From Candidatus Zambryskiibacteriota bacterium (lineage in GTDB: Bacteria > Patescibacteriota > Minisyncoccia > Phycocordibacterales > Zambryskibacteraceae), in NCBI GenBank assembly GCA_016180955.1, contig JACPAD010000003.1, positions 45,316 through 84,802 on the forward strand: a stretch of DNA of 39,487 bases, written 5' to 3'. How positions within the stretch are numbered: position 1 is the first letter of the stretch; the number at the start of each line of letters is the position of its first letter. The notes under the pieces are model-generated. The model had not been told where the DNA came from and did not search any database. It saw only the letters and a program-made list of their open reading frames with translations. The position numbers and the translations under genes are program-made. This document shows, in pieces, positions 7,723 through 15,080 of this stretch.

Positions 7723-7788
7723 TTTACAGTTGAAATAGTAATTGACCCGGTAAATAATCACCGACTTTTATTTTGGAAATTATTGTTG

Positions 7789-7802
7789 TATAATGCACAC
7801 TC
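7789..7802 (+). promoter_or_regulatory. -10 box of a probably leaderless mRNA for the sugar transferase
   Basis: TATAAT at 7789-7794, 8 nt before the ATG at 7803, with no SD between. Transcription would begin at or next to the start codon. Confidence 0.6.
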
Positions 7803-9122
7803 ATGAGTTCACTCAACCGAAAAGAGCCCTTGGTGCTTCTTTTGGGCGATATACTCTTTTTTCTTGCAGCTTTGTGGCTGACACTCCTTTTACGTAACAT
7901 CGAGCCTCCGACAAAGGAGCTTTTTCTCACTCACCTCCTGCCCTTTAGCATGCTCTTTGCCGCTTGGGTCATCGTCTTCTATATCGCCGGACTTTACGAG
8001 AAGCATACCGTTATCCTGAAATCCAGACTCCCTAATACCCTTGCCGCCGCCCAGCTCACGAATTCTGCCTTGGCCGTTATCTTCTTCTACTTTGTGCCGT
8101 TCTTTCTCATTACACCCAAGACAATTTTGTTCATCTACCTCTTTGTCTCATTTACCCTTATTCTTTTCTGGCGCACTCATGGTTACTTTGCTATCGGGCA
8201 CCGCAGAGCAAGTAACGCAATACTGATCGGTTCGGGAGAGGAAATGAAAGAACTTTTAAACGAAGTTAACAATAATCCCATCTACAATCTTAAGTTCGTT
8301 TCCTCCGTCGACCTCAACCGCACTGATGAGAACGGTTTCTGGAACGAAATTGTCTCGCGCGTCTATTCCGAAGACGTGTCCGTCATTGCCATCGACTTAG
8401 CTCATGAGAATGCCGAACCAGTGCTACCGCATCTCTATAACCTCATCTTCTCCAAAGTAGATTTCATAGATATGCATAAGGTTTACGAAGACATTTTCAA
8501 TCGCGTGCCGCTGTCTCTCTTGCGTTATAACTGGTTCCTCGAGAATGTCTCTGCTACGCCGCGCATCGCCTATGACGCGCTCAAGCGTATTATGGATGTT
8601 TCCGTATCGCTTATTCTCTTTCTCATCTCACTTACCATTTATCCCTTCATTTATCTTGCCGTCAAGCTCGATGACAGCGGAGAGCTCTTCTTTACCCAAG
8701 AGCGCGTCGGCGAGGACAACAAGGTCATCAAGATTCTTAAATTCCGTAGCATGTCTGATGAAGAAAACGTCACAAGAATTGGGAAGTTTTTACGCAAGTC
8801 ACGCATAGATGAGTTGCCACAGCTCTGGAGCGTATTGAAAGGGGACCTCTCGCTCATCGGTCCGCGGCCGGAATTGCCTCAATTCGTCAAACAATACACT
8901 GAGCAGATACCGTACTACAATATCCGTCACATCATCAAGCCGGGGCTCTCTGGCTGGGCACAGATATACCACGACACACATCCGCATCATTTGCCAGATA
9001 CTCTTGAAACTAAGCATAAACTTTCTTATGACCTCTATTACATCAAGAATCGCTCACTCCTTCTTGATTTAAAAATCGCTCTGCGCACCTTAAGGACGCT
9101 GGTTTCTTTGGTTGGCAGATAG
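7803..9122 (+). CDS. Polyprenyl-phosphate sugar-1-phosphate transferase (WbaP/WcaJ-like)
   Basis: 439 residues. Such enzymes transfer a sugar-1-phosphate from a nucleotide sugar to undecaprenyl phosphate, the first step in lipid-linked glycan assembly. The N-terminal part has about four transmembrane helices, followed by a Rossmann-like CoA_binding_3-type region, another membrane segment (about 265-290) and the catalytic C-terminal domain: FTQERVG, ILKFRSM, RIDELPQLWSVLKGDLSLIG, PRPE, KPGLSGWAQ. Order and length match full-size family members. It is probably the initiating enzyme for the glycan made by the 19-34 kb cluster. The sugar specificity cannot be told. Confidence 0.93.
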   Translation: MSSLNRKEPLVLLLGDILFFLAALWLTLLLRNIEPPTKELFLTHLLPFSMLFAAWVIVFYIAGLYEKHTVILKSRLPNTLAAAQLTNSALAVIFFYFVPFFLITPKTILFIYLFVSFTLILFWRTHGYFAIGHRRASNAILIGSGEEMKELLNEVNNNPIYNLKFVSSVDLNRTDENGFWNEIVSRVYSEDVSVIAIDLAHENAEPVLPHLYNLIFSKVDFIDMHKVYEDIFNRVPLSLLRYNWFLENVSATPRIAYDALKRIMDVSVSLILFLISLTIYPFIYLAVKLDDSGELFFTQERVGEDNKVIKILKFRSMSDEENVTRIGKFLRKSRIDELPQLWSVLKGDLSLIGPRPELPQFVKQYTEQIPYYNIRHIIKPGLSGWAQIYHDTHPHHLPDTLETKHKLSYDLYYIKNRSLLLDLKIALRTLRTLVSLVGR

Positions 9123-9148
9123 CGGTTCGACAAACTCACCATAAATAA

Positions 9149-9161
9149 TATAATGGCCCTA
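9149..9161 (+). promoter_or_regulatory. -10 box deciding the secD start (leaderless)
   Basis: TATAAT (9149-9154) ends 7 nt before ATG 9162. A nearer in-frame ATG at 9153 overlaps the -10 box and so cannot be on the transcript. Confidence 0.55.
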
Positions 9162-10481
9162 ATGCGTAAATATGCAGTTTGGTCAGCGATTCTTCTTGCT
9201 GTTTTTGCCATTATCGGCTATTTTTTCTTAAAGCCTTCCAGCCAGCCGTTCCGCTTCGGACTTGATCTAGTGGGCGGTACTGAGCTTGTCTATCGGGCCG
9301 ACACCTCGAATATTGAAGATGTCGGGGCAGCAATGGAAATTCTCAAAGAGGTGATCGAGAGACGAATTAACATCTTCGGTGTCTCGGAACCACTGGTACA
9401 AACAGAAAGTGCGGGATTGGTTTCCGGCAATCCTGATGAGCGTCTCATTGTGGAGTTGCCGGGTGTGACAGATATAAACAAAGCTATGGCACTTATCGGC
9501 GAGACTCCGATTTTGGAATTTCGCCTGGCTAAGGAAAATTTTCAGAAAATTCTGGAAGATAATCCAGAAGCTACTGTCGATGAGCTATTTACCCCGACAG
9601 AGTTGACAGGCAGGTATCTCTCGCGGGCAAGAGTAGAATTTGATCCTAATGCTCGGCAAGCGCTGGTCGGACTTGAATTTAATAAAGAAGGCGGCAGCCT
9701 CTTTGCTGAGCTTACGCGCGTTCACAAAGGAGAGATCTTGGCTATTATTCTGGATGGCGGGCTTCTCTCCGCACCTGTCATTCAGGACGAGATTCGCGAC
9801 GGCAAGGCCCAGATTACTGGTACCTTTACTCCCGATGAAGCGAAGGCGTTAGTGAGAAATCTTAATTATGGTGCTTTGCCTGTACCGATCGAACTTATAA
9901 CATCACAGACAATCGGCGCCTCACTTGGAGAACAAGTGCTTAATGCAGGCATTGTCGCCGGCACCATGGGCTTTATTGCTCTATCCGTCTTTCTTATCTT
10001 CTGGTACAGATTGCCGGGGGTAGTCTCCGTGGTAGCCCTTGTTTCTTACATTATCCTTTCGCTCACTATCTTTAAATTAATTCCAGTGACGCTTACTGCT
10101 GCCGGAGTCGCAGGTTTTATCCTCTCGATTGGTATGGCGGTGGATGCTAACGTGCTTATATTTGAGAGGGCCAAAGAAGAGCTTAAGAAAGGCAAGTCTA
10201 TTCATAATGCCCTGCACGAGGGCTTCCATAGAGCATGGCTCTCAATTCGGGATTCCAATATTTCATCAATTATCACTGCCATCATCCTCTTCTGGCTTGG
10301 CACCTCGGCGGTGAAAGGTTTTGCGCTTACTCTGGGTATCGGAGTACTTATCTCGATGTTTACGGCAATCACGGTTTCCCGCACATTCCTCTTTGCTACT
10401 TGCCCTGAGCTTGTCGAAGGGTCGCGCGAATCTAGATTTAAAAGATTTTTATTCTCAAACGGCTTCCATGTTCGTAATTAA
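9162..10481 (+). CDS. secD: Protein translocase subunit SecD
   Basis: 439 residues. SecD works with SecF to pull exported proteins out of SecYEG using the proton gradient. Visible are an N-terminal helix, FGLDLVGGTELVYR at the start of the periplasmic P1 region, a shortened P1 domain, and five C-terminal helices including GMAVDANVLIFERAKEEL, the RND-like motif. The start at 9162 is preferred to 9153 because a TATAAT box ends 7 nt upstream. The C-terminus is odd: after TVSRTFLFA it reads through an inserted palindrome (10403-10421) that encodes CPELVEG, then ends FKRFLFSNGFHVRN. It overlaps secF by 14 nt. Confidence 0.94.
   Translation: MRKYAVWSAILLAVFAIIGYFFLKPSSQPFRFGLDLVGGTELVYRADTSNIEDVGAAMEILKEVIERRINIFGVSEPLVQTESAGLVSGNPDERLIVELPGVTDINKAMALIGETPILEFRLAKENFQKILEDNPEATVDELFTPTELTGRYLSRARVEFDPNARQALVGLEFNKEGGSLFAELTRVHKGEILAIILDGGLLSAPVIQDEIRDGKAQITGTFTPDEAKALVRNLNYGALPVPIELITSQTIGASLGEQVLNAGIVAGTMGFIALSVFLIFWYRLPGVVSVVALVSYIILSLTIFKLIPVTLTAAGVAGFILSIGMAVDANVLIFERAKEELKKGKSIHNALHEGFHRAWLSIRDSNISSIITAIILFWLGTSAVKGFALTLGIGVLISMFTAITVSRTFLFATCPELVEGSRESRFKRFLFSNGFHVRN
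10403..10421 (+). repeat. CCCTGAGCTTGTCGAAGGG palindromic repeat inside secD
   Basis: CCCTGAGCTTGTCGAAGGG is a widespread bacterial intergenic palindrome whose translation (CPELVEG, or LSLSKG in another frame) is recognisable in many annotated proteins. Here it lies in frame near the 3' end of secD, just past the last conserved membrane segment. Confidence 0.75.
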
Positions 10482-11364
10482 ATACAAAAAAATCTGGTAC
10501 TCGCTCTCGGCCTTGCTTCTGGCTCTTTCAGGCTGGGCAATGCTTACATACGGCTTCAATCTCTCAATCGATTTCAAGGGTGGCACTATCACCGAAGTTA
10601 AATATACAGAAAGGTCGGAGAAGACACTGATTGAATCCAATATAGAAAAGCTTGATATTGGGGGATTCTCGGTAAGGCCGTCAGGAAATACTAATTATAT
10701 TATTCGCACCAAAGAACTTTCGGCAGATGAGAAAGAACAATTGCTCGGAGCTCTCGGCCACCCGCTTACTAAATTAACTATTGAAAGACAAAATACTATC
10801 GGCCCGACAGCCGGTAGAGAACTCCAGAGTAAGGCGGTCAAAGCTATCACGGTCGTGGTGCTTATGATTGTTTTGTTCGTTACATTCGCATTTCGCAAAG
10901 TTTCCAGACCCGTAAGTTCTTGGAAGTATGGACTAGCTACGATAATTGCTCTTGCTCATGACGTTATTATACCTACAGGAATTTTCGTATACCTCGGCCA
11001 TGTTCTAGGGATTGAAATTGATTTACTTTTCGTTACAGGACTTTTGGCGATTCTCGGCTACTCTGTTCACGATACTATCGTGGTGTTCGATCGGGTACGG
11101 GAGAATCTTCGAGTGAATCAGGAAACGAATACTAGAGAAGAGTTCGAAACAGTAGTAGGGAAGTCAGTTGCCCAGACCTTCGCCCGCTCTATCAATACCT
11201 CTCTCACTATCTTCATTGTTCTTCTTGCGCTCTATCTCTACGGCTCTGTCGCCACCCAAACCTTCGCACTACTCCTCATCATCGGACTCATCGCCGGTAC
11301 TTACTCCTCGATCTTCATCGCCTCTCCGCTTCTTGTGACTTTCTACAAGTGGCAGAAGAAATAG
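10468..11364 (+). CDS. secF: Protein translocase subunit SecF
   Basis: 298 residues. The partner of SecD. Visible are an N-terminal helix, LSIDFKGGT (P1 start), and the C-terminal membrane domain with LLAILGYSVHDTIVVFDRVREN, the conserved SecF TM4 region. The ATG at 10468 matches the usual SecF N-terminus (MFVIKYKKIWY); the open frame extends further upstream, but that part is antisense-like translation of the secD repeat region. It is coupled to secD by overlap. Confidence 0.94.
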   Translation: MFVIKYKKIWYSLSALLLALSGWAMLTYGFNLSIDFKGGTITEVKYTERSEKTLIESNIEKLDIGGFSVRPSGNTNYIIRTKELSADEKEQLLGALGHPLTKLTIERQNTIGPTAGRELQSKAVKAITVVVLMIVLFVTFAFRKVSRPVSSWKYGLATIIALAHDVIIPTGIFVYLGHVLGIEIDLLFVTGLLAILGYSVHDTIVVFDRVRENLRVNQETNTREEFETVVGKSVAQTFARSINTSLTIFIVLLALYLYGSVATQTFALLLIIGLIAGTYSSIFIASPLLVTFYKWQKK

Positions 11365-11430
11365 ACCTCACCCGTGTCAATCTGCTAAATTGCCGCACCT
11401 CTCATCGATGTAAGGAGAGGGTGAAAGCCA

Positions 11431-11470
11431 TATACGTTATTATTTGCCTATAGGCAATAAGTAACGTATA
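11431..11470 (+). repeat. 40-nt imperfect palindrome downstream of secF
   Basis: TATACGTTATTATTTGCCTA is followed immediately by TAGGCAATAAGTAACGTATA, a nearly perfect inverted repeat with no spacer. No T-run follows it directly, so it is not a textbook terminator. Confidence 0.7.
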
Positions 11471-11565
11471 GCGGTATATCGCTATTTTAAGTAAATTTAA
11501 GGAGAAATGGTTTAAACCTTGAATGATACAGCCCGTCTCCCTTTTCGTTTGGCTTTAATAAGGGG

Positions 11566-11593
11566 TTGCAAACTATCTTGCGATAGGTATAAT
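11566..11593 (+). promoter_or_regulatory. Promoter of the 16S unit
   Basis: TTGCAA (11566-11571), 16 bp, TATAAT (11588-11593). This gives a leader of about 345 nt before mature 16S and shows that 16S can be expressed independently of 23S-5S. Confidence 0.65.
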
Positions 11594-11640
11594 GGTGCCC
11601 ACGTCTTAACTAACGAATAAATCCGTCCAGTTGAGACGGG

Positions 11641-11669
11641 GTCGTCTTCGCTTTTGAAAAAGCTACGAC
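11641..11669 (+). repeat. AGCTAY-type palindrome in the 16S leader (copy D)
   Basis: Stem GTCGT/ACGAC around CTTCGCTTTTGAAAAAGCT; it keeps the TTCGC...AAAGCTAC core. Confidence 0.55.
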
Positions 11670-11761
11670 GTGCCAAAGTACTTTGAAAATTGACCCCGTA
11701 AAAGCGTTTCGCGCTCACGGGGCTAGATAGAGAACATGTGTAAGAACCAGTTTGATTCCTA

Positions 11762-11787
11762 TCCGCCGTCGCTAAAGCTATGGCGGA
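11762..11787 (+). repeat. AGCTAY-type palindrome in the 16S leader (copy E)
   Basis: Outer stem TCCGCC/GGCGGA around GTCGCTAAAGCTAT, the cleanest copy in the window. Confidence 0.7.
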
Positions 11788-11818
11788 GACACTAGGATCT
11801 GAGTGAGCAAAATAGAAA

Positions 11819-11842
11819 TATCGTTTTCTCTTTTGTTCCGTT
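11819..11842 (+). other. Left strand of the pre-16S processing stalk
   Basis: This 24-nt segment (starting TATCGTTTTC) pairs with 14607-14630 over its whole length, with one G-U and one mismatch. Such stalks are RNase III substrates and set the outer limits of mature 16S. Confidence 0.8.
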
Positions 11843-11858
11843 CGATTACGAAGTAATC

Positions 11859-11887
11859 GTACTGCGTAGCTTTACGCGAAGCAGTAC
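11859..11887 (-). repeat. AGCTAY-type palindrome in the 16S leader (copy F)
   Basis: On the minus strand: stem GTACTGC/GCAGTAC around TTCGCGTAAAGCTAC, matching copy E in the TAAAGCTA core but with a different, fully compensated stem. Confidence 0.65.
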
Positions 11888-12892
11888 AGGTTACCCTACT
11901 TCGCCCTCACGGGCTTCGAAGGGTAATTTTAATTTATTTCGTAAATTAAAATTAGAGTTTGATCCTAGCTCAGGATGAACGCTGGCGGCGTGGATGAGTC
12001 ATGCAAGTCAAACGGGCTCACTTTATGTAGCAATACATGTTGTGAATCAGTGGCAGACGAGGTAGTAATACGTAGGAACCTACTCCCGAGTCGGGAATAA
12101 TTCGCCGAAAGGCAAACTAATACCCGATAGTATCTTCGGATTAAAGCCCCTCACTTGGGGCCGGAAGCTGTGCAATGTGGTTAAAAATAATCATGTAGCG
12201 TGGTTTGTGAGTCCAAGTGAGGGGTCGCTCGGGAAAGGGCCTGCGGGCTATCAGCTAGTTGGTAGGGTAACTGCCTACCAAGGCTACGACGGCTAGGGGA
12301 GCTGAGAGGCTGACCCCCACCGATGGAACTGAGATACGGTCCATACACCTACGGGTGGCTGCAGACGAGAATATTCGACAATGCACGAAAGTGTGATCGA
12401 GCGACGCCGCGTGATGGATGAAGACCCTCTGGGTCGTAAACATCTTTTGTAGAGGAGAAAGTTCCGACGTTTACGTCGGTCTTGATAGTACTCTAAGAAT
12501 AAGGGGTTGCTAAACTCGTGCCAGCAGCAGCGGTAATACGAGTACCCCAAGCGTTATCCGGAATCATTGGGCGTAAAGGGTGTGTAGGCGGCGTTGTTAG
12601 TCTTCTGTCAAAATCTTGGGCTCAACCCAAGACTTGCAGTGGAAACGGCAATGCTTGAGGATGCGAGGGGTGAATGGAACTCATGGAGTAGGGGTGAAAT
12701 CCGTTGATATCATGGGGAACACCGAAAGCGAAGGCAATTCACTGGCGCAGACCTAACGCTGAAACACGAAAGCGTGGGTAGCGAACGGGATTAGATACCC
12801 CGGTAGTCCACGCCCTAAACGATGTCAACTAGCTTTGGGAGGAATCGACCCCTTCCGAGGCGTAGCTAACGCGTTAAGTTGACCGCCTGGGT

Positions 12893-12924
<32 letters not shown>

Positions 12925-13141
12925 AGACGGGGACTTGCACAAGCAGTGGATTATGCGGTTTAACGAAGAACCTTACCAAGGTTAGAAATCCCAACGACTC
13001 TCGACAGAAACGTCGGGATTCCGCAAGGACGGTGGGACAGGTGATGCATGGCCGTCGTCAGTTCGTGATTTGAATTGTTCCCTTAAGTGGGGTAACGAAC
13101 GCAACCCTCGTTGCCAGTTATAAGTGTCTGGCGAGACTGCC

Positions 13142-13243
13142 CTGGTTTCAGCAAATTTGGAAACTCTCAAGAAGCTCAACTTCTCAAAAGGAAGTTGAGC
13201 TTCCGGATTCGAGAGCTTCTCGGTCAAAATTTTCTGAAACCAG
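13142..13243 (+). other. Expansion helix in 16S (V7 region)
   Basis: E. coli has about 12 nt here (GCC AGTGATAAACT GGA). This rRNA has about 100 nt closed by CTGGTTTCAG/CTGAAACCAG and capped by GAAGCTCAACTTC/GAAGTTGAGCTTC. The arms are long and nearly perfect, so it folds as a rod-like extension rather than an unstructured insert. Confidence 0.85.
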
Positions 13244-13472
13244 GGAGGAAGGCGAGGATGACGCCAGGTCAGCATGTCCCTTGATACCTTGGGCCACACG
13301 CATAATACAATCGCATCTACAACGGGTCGCGACGGGGTAACCCTGAGCTAATCCTAATAAAAGGTGCGCCAGTTCGGATTGGGGGCTGAAACTCGACCCC
13401 ATGAAGCCGGAATTGCTAGTAATCGCGGGTCAGCTATACCGCGGTGAATACGTTCTCAAGTCTTGTACTCAC

Positions 13473-14320
13473 AATAAAAGCGCGCAGCAGCTTAGTAATC
13501 TAGGTGGTTAAAGTCCATCTCCAAACAATGCGTTTGGATAGCAGAAAGATAGTCCCAATCCGCGAGGATTTGGATGGAGGATCTGAATGCAAAAGACAGC
13601 CGTACGTAAAAAAGCCAGTTGACCTACTAGTGGGCGGTGAGGGTAGGGAAAACTCACAGAAAAGCTTGTACGGATGCCCGGAATAGAATACTGGGTGACC
13701 TGTGGAGATCTGATGCTGTTATCTTGCAAAAGCAGGATATAATTAAACTGACGCAGCGTCAGAAGTCAGCTGAGTCATAGTACCCCAGAATAAAAAACTG
13801 AGGGAAGGAACTCACTCAAATGCAAAGTCTTACGCCAGACTATATTGTGGGCCTTGTGGACGGTGAAGGAAGCTTCACTGTCTACATTAGAGATGTCGAT
13901 GTGGAAAAGAAAGCTGTCAGGCGGGTAACCGCCGAGCCGAAGTTCTACATCAAGCTTATCGAACGCGATAAGAACATCCTCTACGCTCTGAAGGAATTCT
14001 TTGGGTGCGGCAGTGTATACTTTCAAAAAGATACGAGGCCAAACCATCAGAATTGCTACAGATTCGAGGTCTACAATCGCGATGACTTACAAAAAGTCAT
14101 CATTCCGTTTTTCAAGAAGCACGAACTCAAATTCAATTCCAAAAGAAAAGACTTTAAGACATTTTGCGTCTTGATGGAGATGATGAAAAACGAAGAGCAT
14201 CGCACCAAAGCTGGTTTAAGAAAGATGTTTGCTATCAAGCAGACAATGCATTGAGCTCGCTGCATACGGGAAATCTGTCTGTGCAGTGGGAACGGAAATT
14301 CATAGTTTGATGAATCCAAT
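13473..14320 (+). mobile_element. Intron in 16S rRNA at the decoding centre, encoding a LAGLIDADG endonuclease
   Basis: The exon TTGTACTCAC ends at 13472 and CGCCCGTCAAC resumes at 14321; joined, they restore the universally conserved sequence around E. coli C1399/C1400. The 848-bp insert carries a LAGLIDADG ORF. AAT occurs at both ends, so the junction could shift by up to three bases. The boundaries do not match the usual group I rule (exon U, intron terminal G), and I could not assign a class by eye; an archaeal-type bulge-helix-bulge intron or an atypical group I intron are both possible. Removal is needed for a working ribosome if this is the only 16S copy. Confidence 0.85.
13820..14254 (+). 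CDS. LAGLIDADG homing endonuclease in the 16S intron
   Basis: 144 residues with a single motif (YIVGLVDGEGSF, about residues 8-19), so probably a homodimer. The C-terminal half (DDLQKVIIPFFKKHELKF, KRKDFKTF, MEMMKNEEH) parallels the protein in the 23S intron closely, indicating a common ancestor that now recognises two different rRNA sites. ATG at 13820 follows AGGGAAGGAACTCACTCAA, a weak SD. The ORF appears intact. Confidence 0.9.
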   Translation: MQSLTPDYIVGLVDGEGSFTVYIRDVDVEKKAVRRVTAEPKFYIKLIERDKNILYALKEFFGCGSVYFQKDTRPNHQNCYRFEVYNRDDLQKVIIPFFKKHELKFNSKRKDFKTFCVLMEMMKNEEHRTKAGLRKMFAIKQTMH

Positions 14321-14553
14321 CGCCCGTCAACTCAAGGGAGATGGGAGTACCCGAAGTATCACGTATGTGGTCCCACGGTAAGCTCATCGACAGGGAGTAA
14401 GTCGTAACAAGGCACGGGTAGCGGAAGCTGCTCGTGGAGTAATTCAATTCGAAAATCTCTGACGTAATGTTGGAGTGATAGAGTCGATCGATGTTTATAC
14501 ATTGAGTTTGGTAGAAACTTAGAACTACATGACTAACAAAGTGTTGGCGAGAG

Positions 14554-14579
14554 TCCACCTTCGACAAGGCTACGGTGGA
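14554..14579 (+). repeat. AGCTAY-type palindrome after 16S (copy G)
   Basis: Stem TCCACC/GGTGGA around TTCGACAAGGCTAC, inside the processing stalk but beyond helix 45. The left half resembles the TTCGACAAGCTC repeat found in secD. Confidence 0.5.
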
Positions 14580-14606
14580 TGCTCAATTCGATAAATCGAA
14601 TTGGCA

Positions 14607-14630
14607 AACGGAACAAAATAGAGAACGATA
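14607..14630 (+). other. Right strand of the pre-16S processing stalk
   Basis: Complementary to 11819-11842 (24 positions, one mismatch). It defines the latest possible end of mature 16S. Confidence 0.8.
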
Positions 14631-14633
14631 CGC

Positions 14634-14661
14634 AAAAAACTCGCCTGAGGGCGAGTTTTTT
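14634..14661 (+). terminator. Rho-independent terminator of the 16S unit
   Basis: ACTCGCC, loop TGAG, GGCGAGT followed by a T-run, and preceded by an A-run. It separates 16S from the downstream tRNA-Ile. Confidence 0.85.
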
Positions 14662-14710
14662 GCTATATTCATAGCCACCTAGCCTTCGCTTATCTTCCGC
14701 GCGTTTCGCG

Positions 14711-14738
14711 TCGCCGAAGCCAAGCTACGGCTTGGCGA
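14711..14738 (+). repeat. AGCTAY-type palindrome abutting tRNA-Ile (copy H)
   Basis: TCGCC/GGCGA outside AAGCC/GGCTT with loop AAGCTAC. It ends 2 nt before the tRNA. Confidence 0.5.
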
Positions 14739-14740
14739 AG

Positions 14741-14816
14741 GCGCGCGTAGCTCAGCTGGTAGAGCATTCGACTGATACTCGAAAGGTCTCAGGTTCGACC
14801 CCTGACGCGCGCACCA
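14741..14816 (+). tRNA. ileT: tRNA-Ile (GAU anticodon)
   Basis: A 76-nt cloverleaf: acceptor GCGCGCG/CGCGCGC, D arm GCTC/GAGC, anticodon arm TTCGA-CTGATAC-TCGAA giving anticodon GAU, T arm TCAGG-TTCGACC-CCTGA, and an encoded CCA. tRNA-Ile(GAU) normally sits between 16S and 23S; here it follows 16S but the 23S is not downstream, and a terminator separates it from 16S. Confidence 0.95.
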
Positions 14817-14822
14817 CTCTGC

Positions 14823-14834
14823 TATAATATTTCC
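14823..14834 (+). promoter_or_regulatory. -10 box of a probably leaderless mRNA
   Basis: TATAAT at 14823-14828, 6 nt before ATG 14835, directly after the tRNA; no SD. Confidence 0.55.
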
Positions 14835-15080
14835 ATGCCGAAAAATAAGATTATTCTCGTTATTGGTGTATTGGTTGCTCTCCTGCCCGTACTTGGATTC
14901 CCAAGAGCGTGGGAGTCATTTTTCCAAGTCTTGGCGGGTCTCTCTATTATCCTTCTTTCTGTCTGGACGACTATAGACAGAAAGCTGAAGCTTCAACACA
15001 AAGCTCAATTGCGCCAGCAACACAAGGTGGCTACCGTTGACCCCAGTCCTATTAGTAGTCCGGATGATACAGGACTCTAA
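14835..15080 (+). CDS. Small two-helix membrane protein
   Basis: 81 residues with two hydrophobic stretches (about 5-22 and 28-47) and a charged, polar C-terminal tail. No family is recognised. Its TAA stop shares a base with the ATG of the following glycosidase-like gene, so the two are translationally coupled and probably act together at the membrane. A TATAAT box 6 nt upstream supports a leaderless start. Confidence 0.75.
   Translation: MPKNKIILVIGVLVALLPVLGFPRAWESFFQVLAGLSIILLSVWTTIDRKLKLQHKAQLRQQHKVATVDPSPISSPDDTGL

Larger units (their letters stand above)
11365..11945 (+). other. secF-16S intergenic region and 16S leader, no gene
   Basis: 580 bp without a credible coding sequence. In order it contains: an imperfect 40-nt palindrome (11431-11470), a small hairpin AGCG/CGCT followed by ATTTT, the rRNA promoter (11566-11593), AGCTAY-type palindromes at 11641, 11762 and 11859, a hairpin CCCCGT/ACGGGG near 11694, the left strand of the 16S processing stalk (11819-11842), and hairpins immediately before the mature 16S. 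Confidence 0.7.

Noticed and set aside
9153-9155. secD start at the first ATG
   Set aside because: It overlaps the TATAAT box; the ATG at 9162 has normal leaderless spacing.
10321-10467. Longer N-terminal extension of SecF
   Set aside because: It is another frame of secD and contains the translated palindrome (LSLSKG); SecF homology begins at 10468.
14551-14566. GTCCACCTTCG as a displaced 16S 3' exon carrying the anti-SD
   Set aside because: It lacks CCTCC and is half of an AGCTAY-type palindrome with a full complementary arm, so a repeat explains it better.
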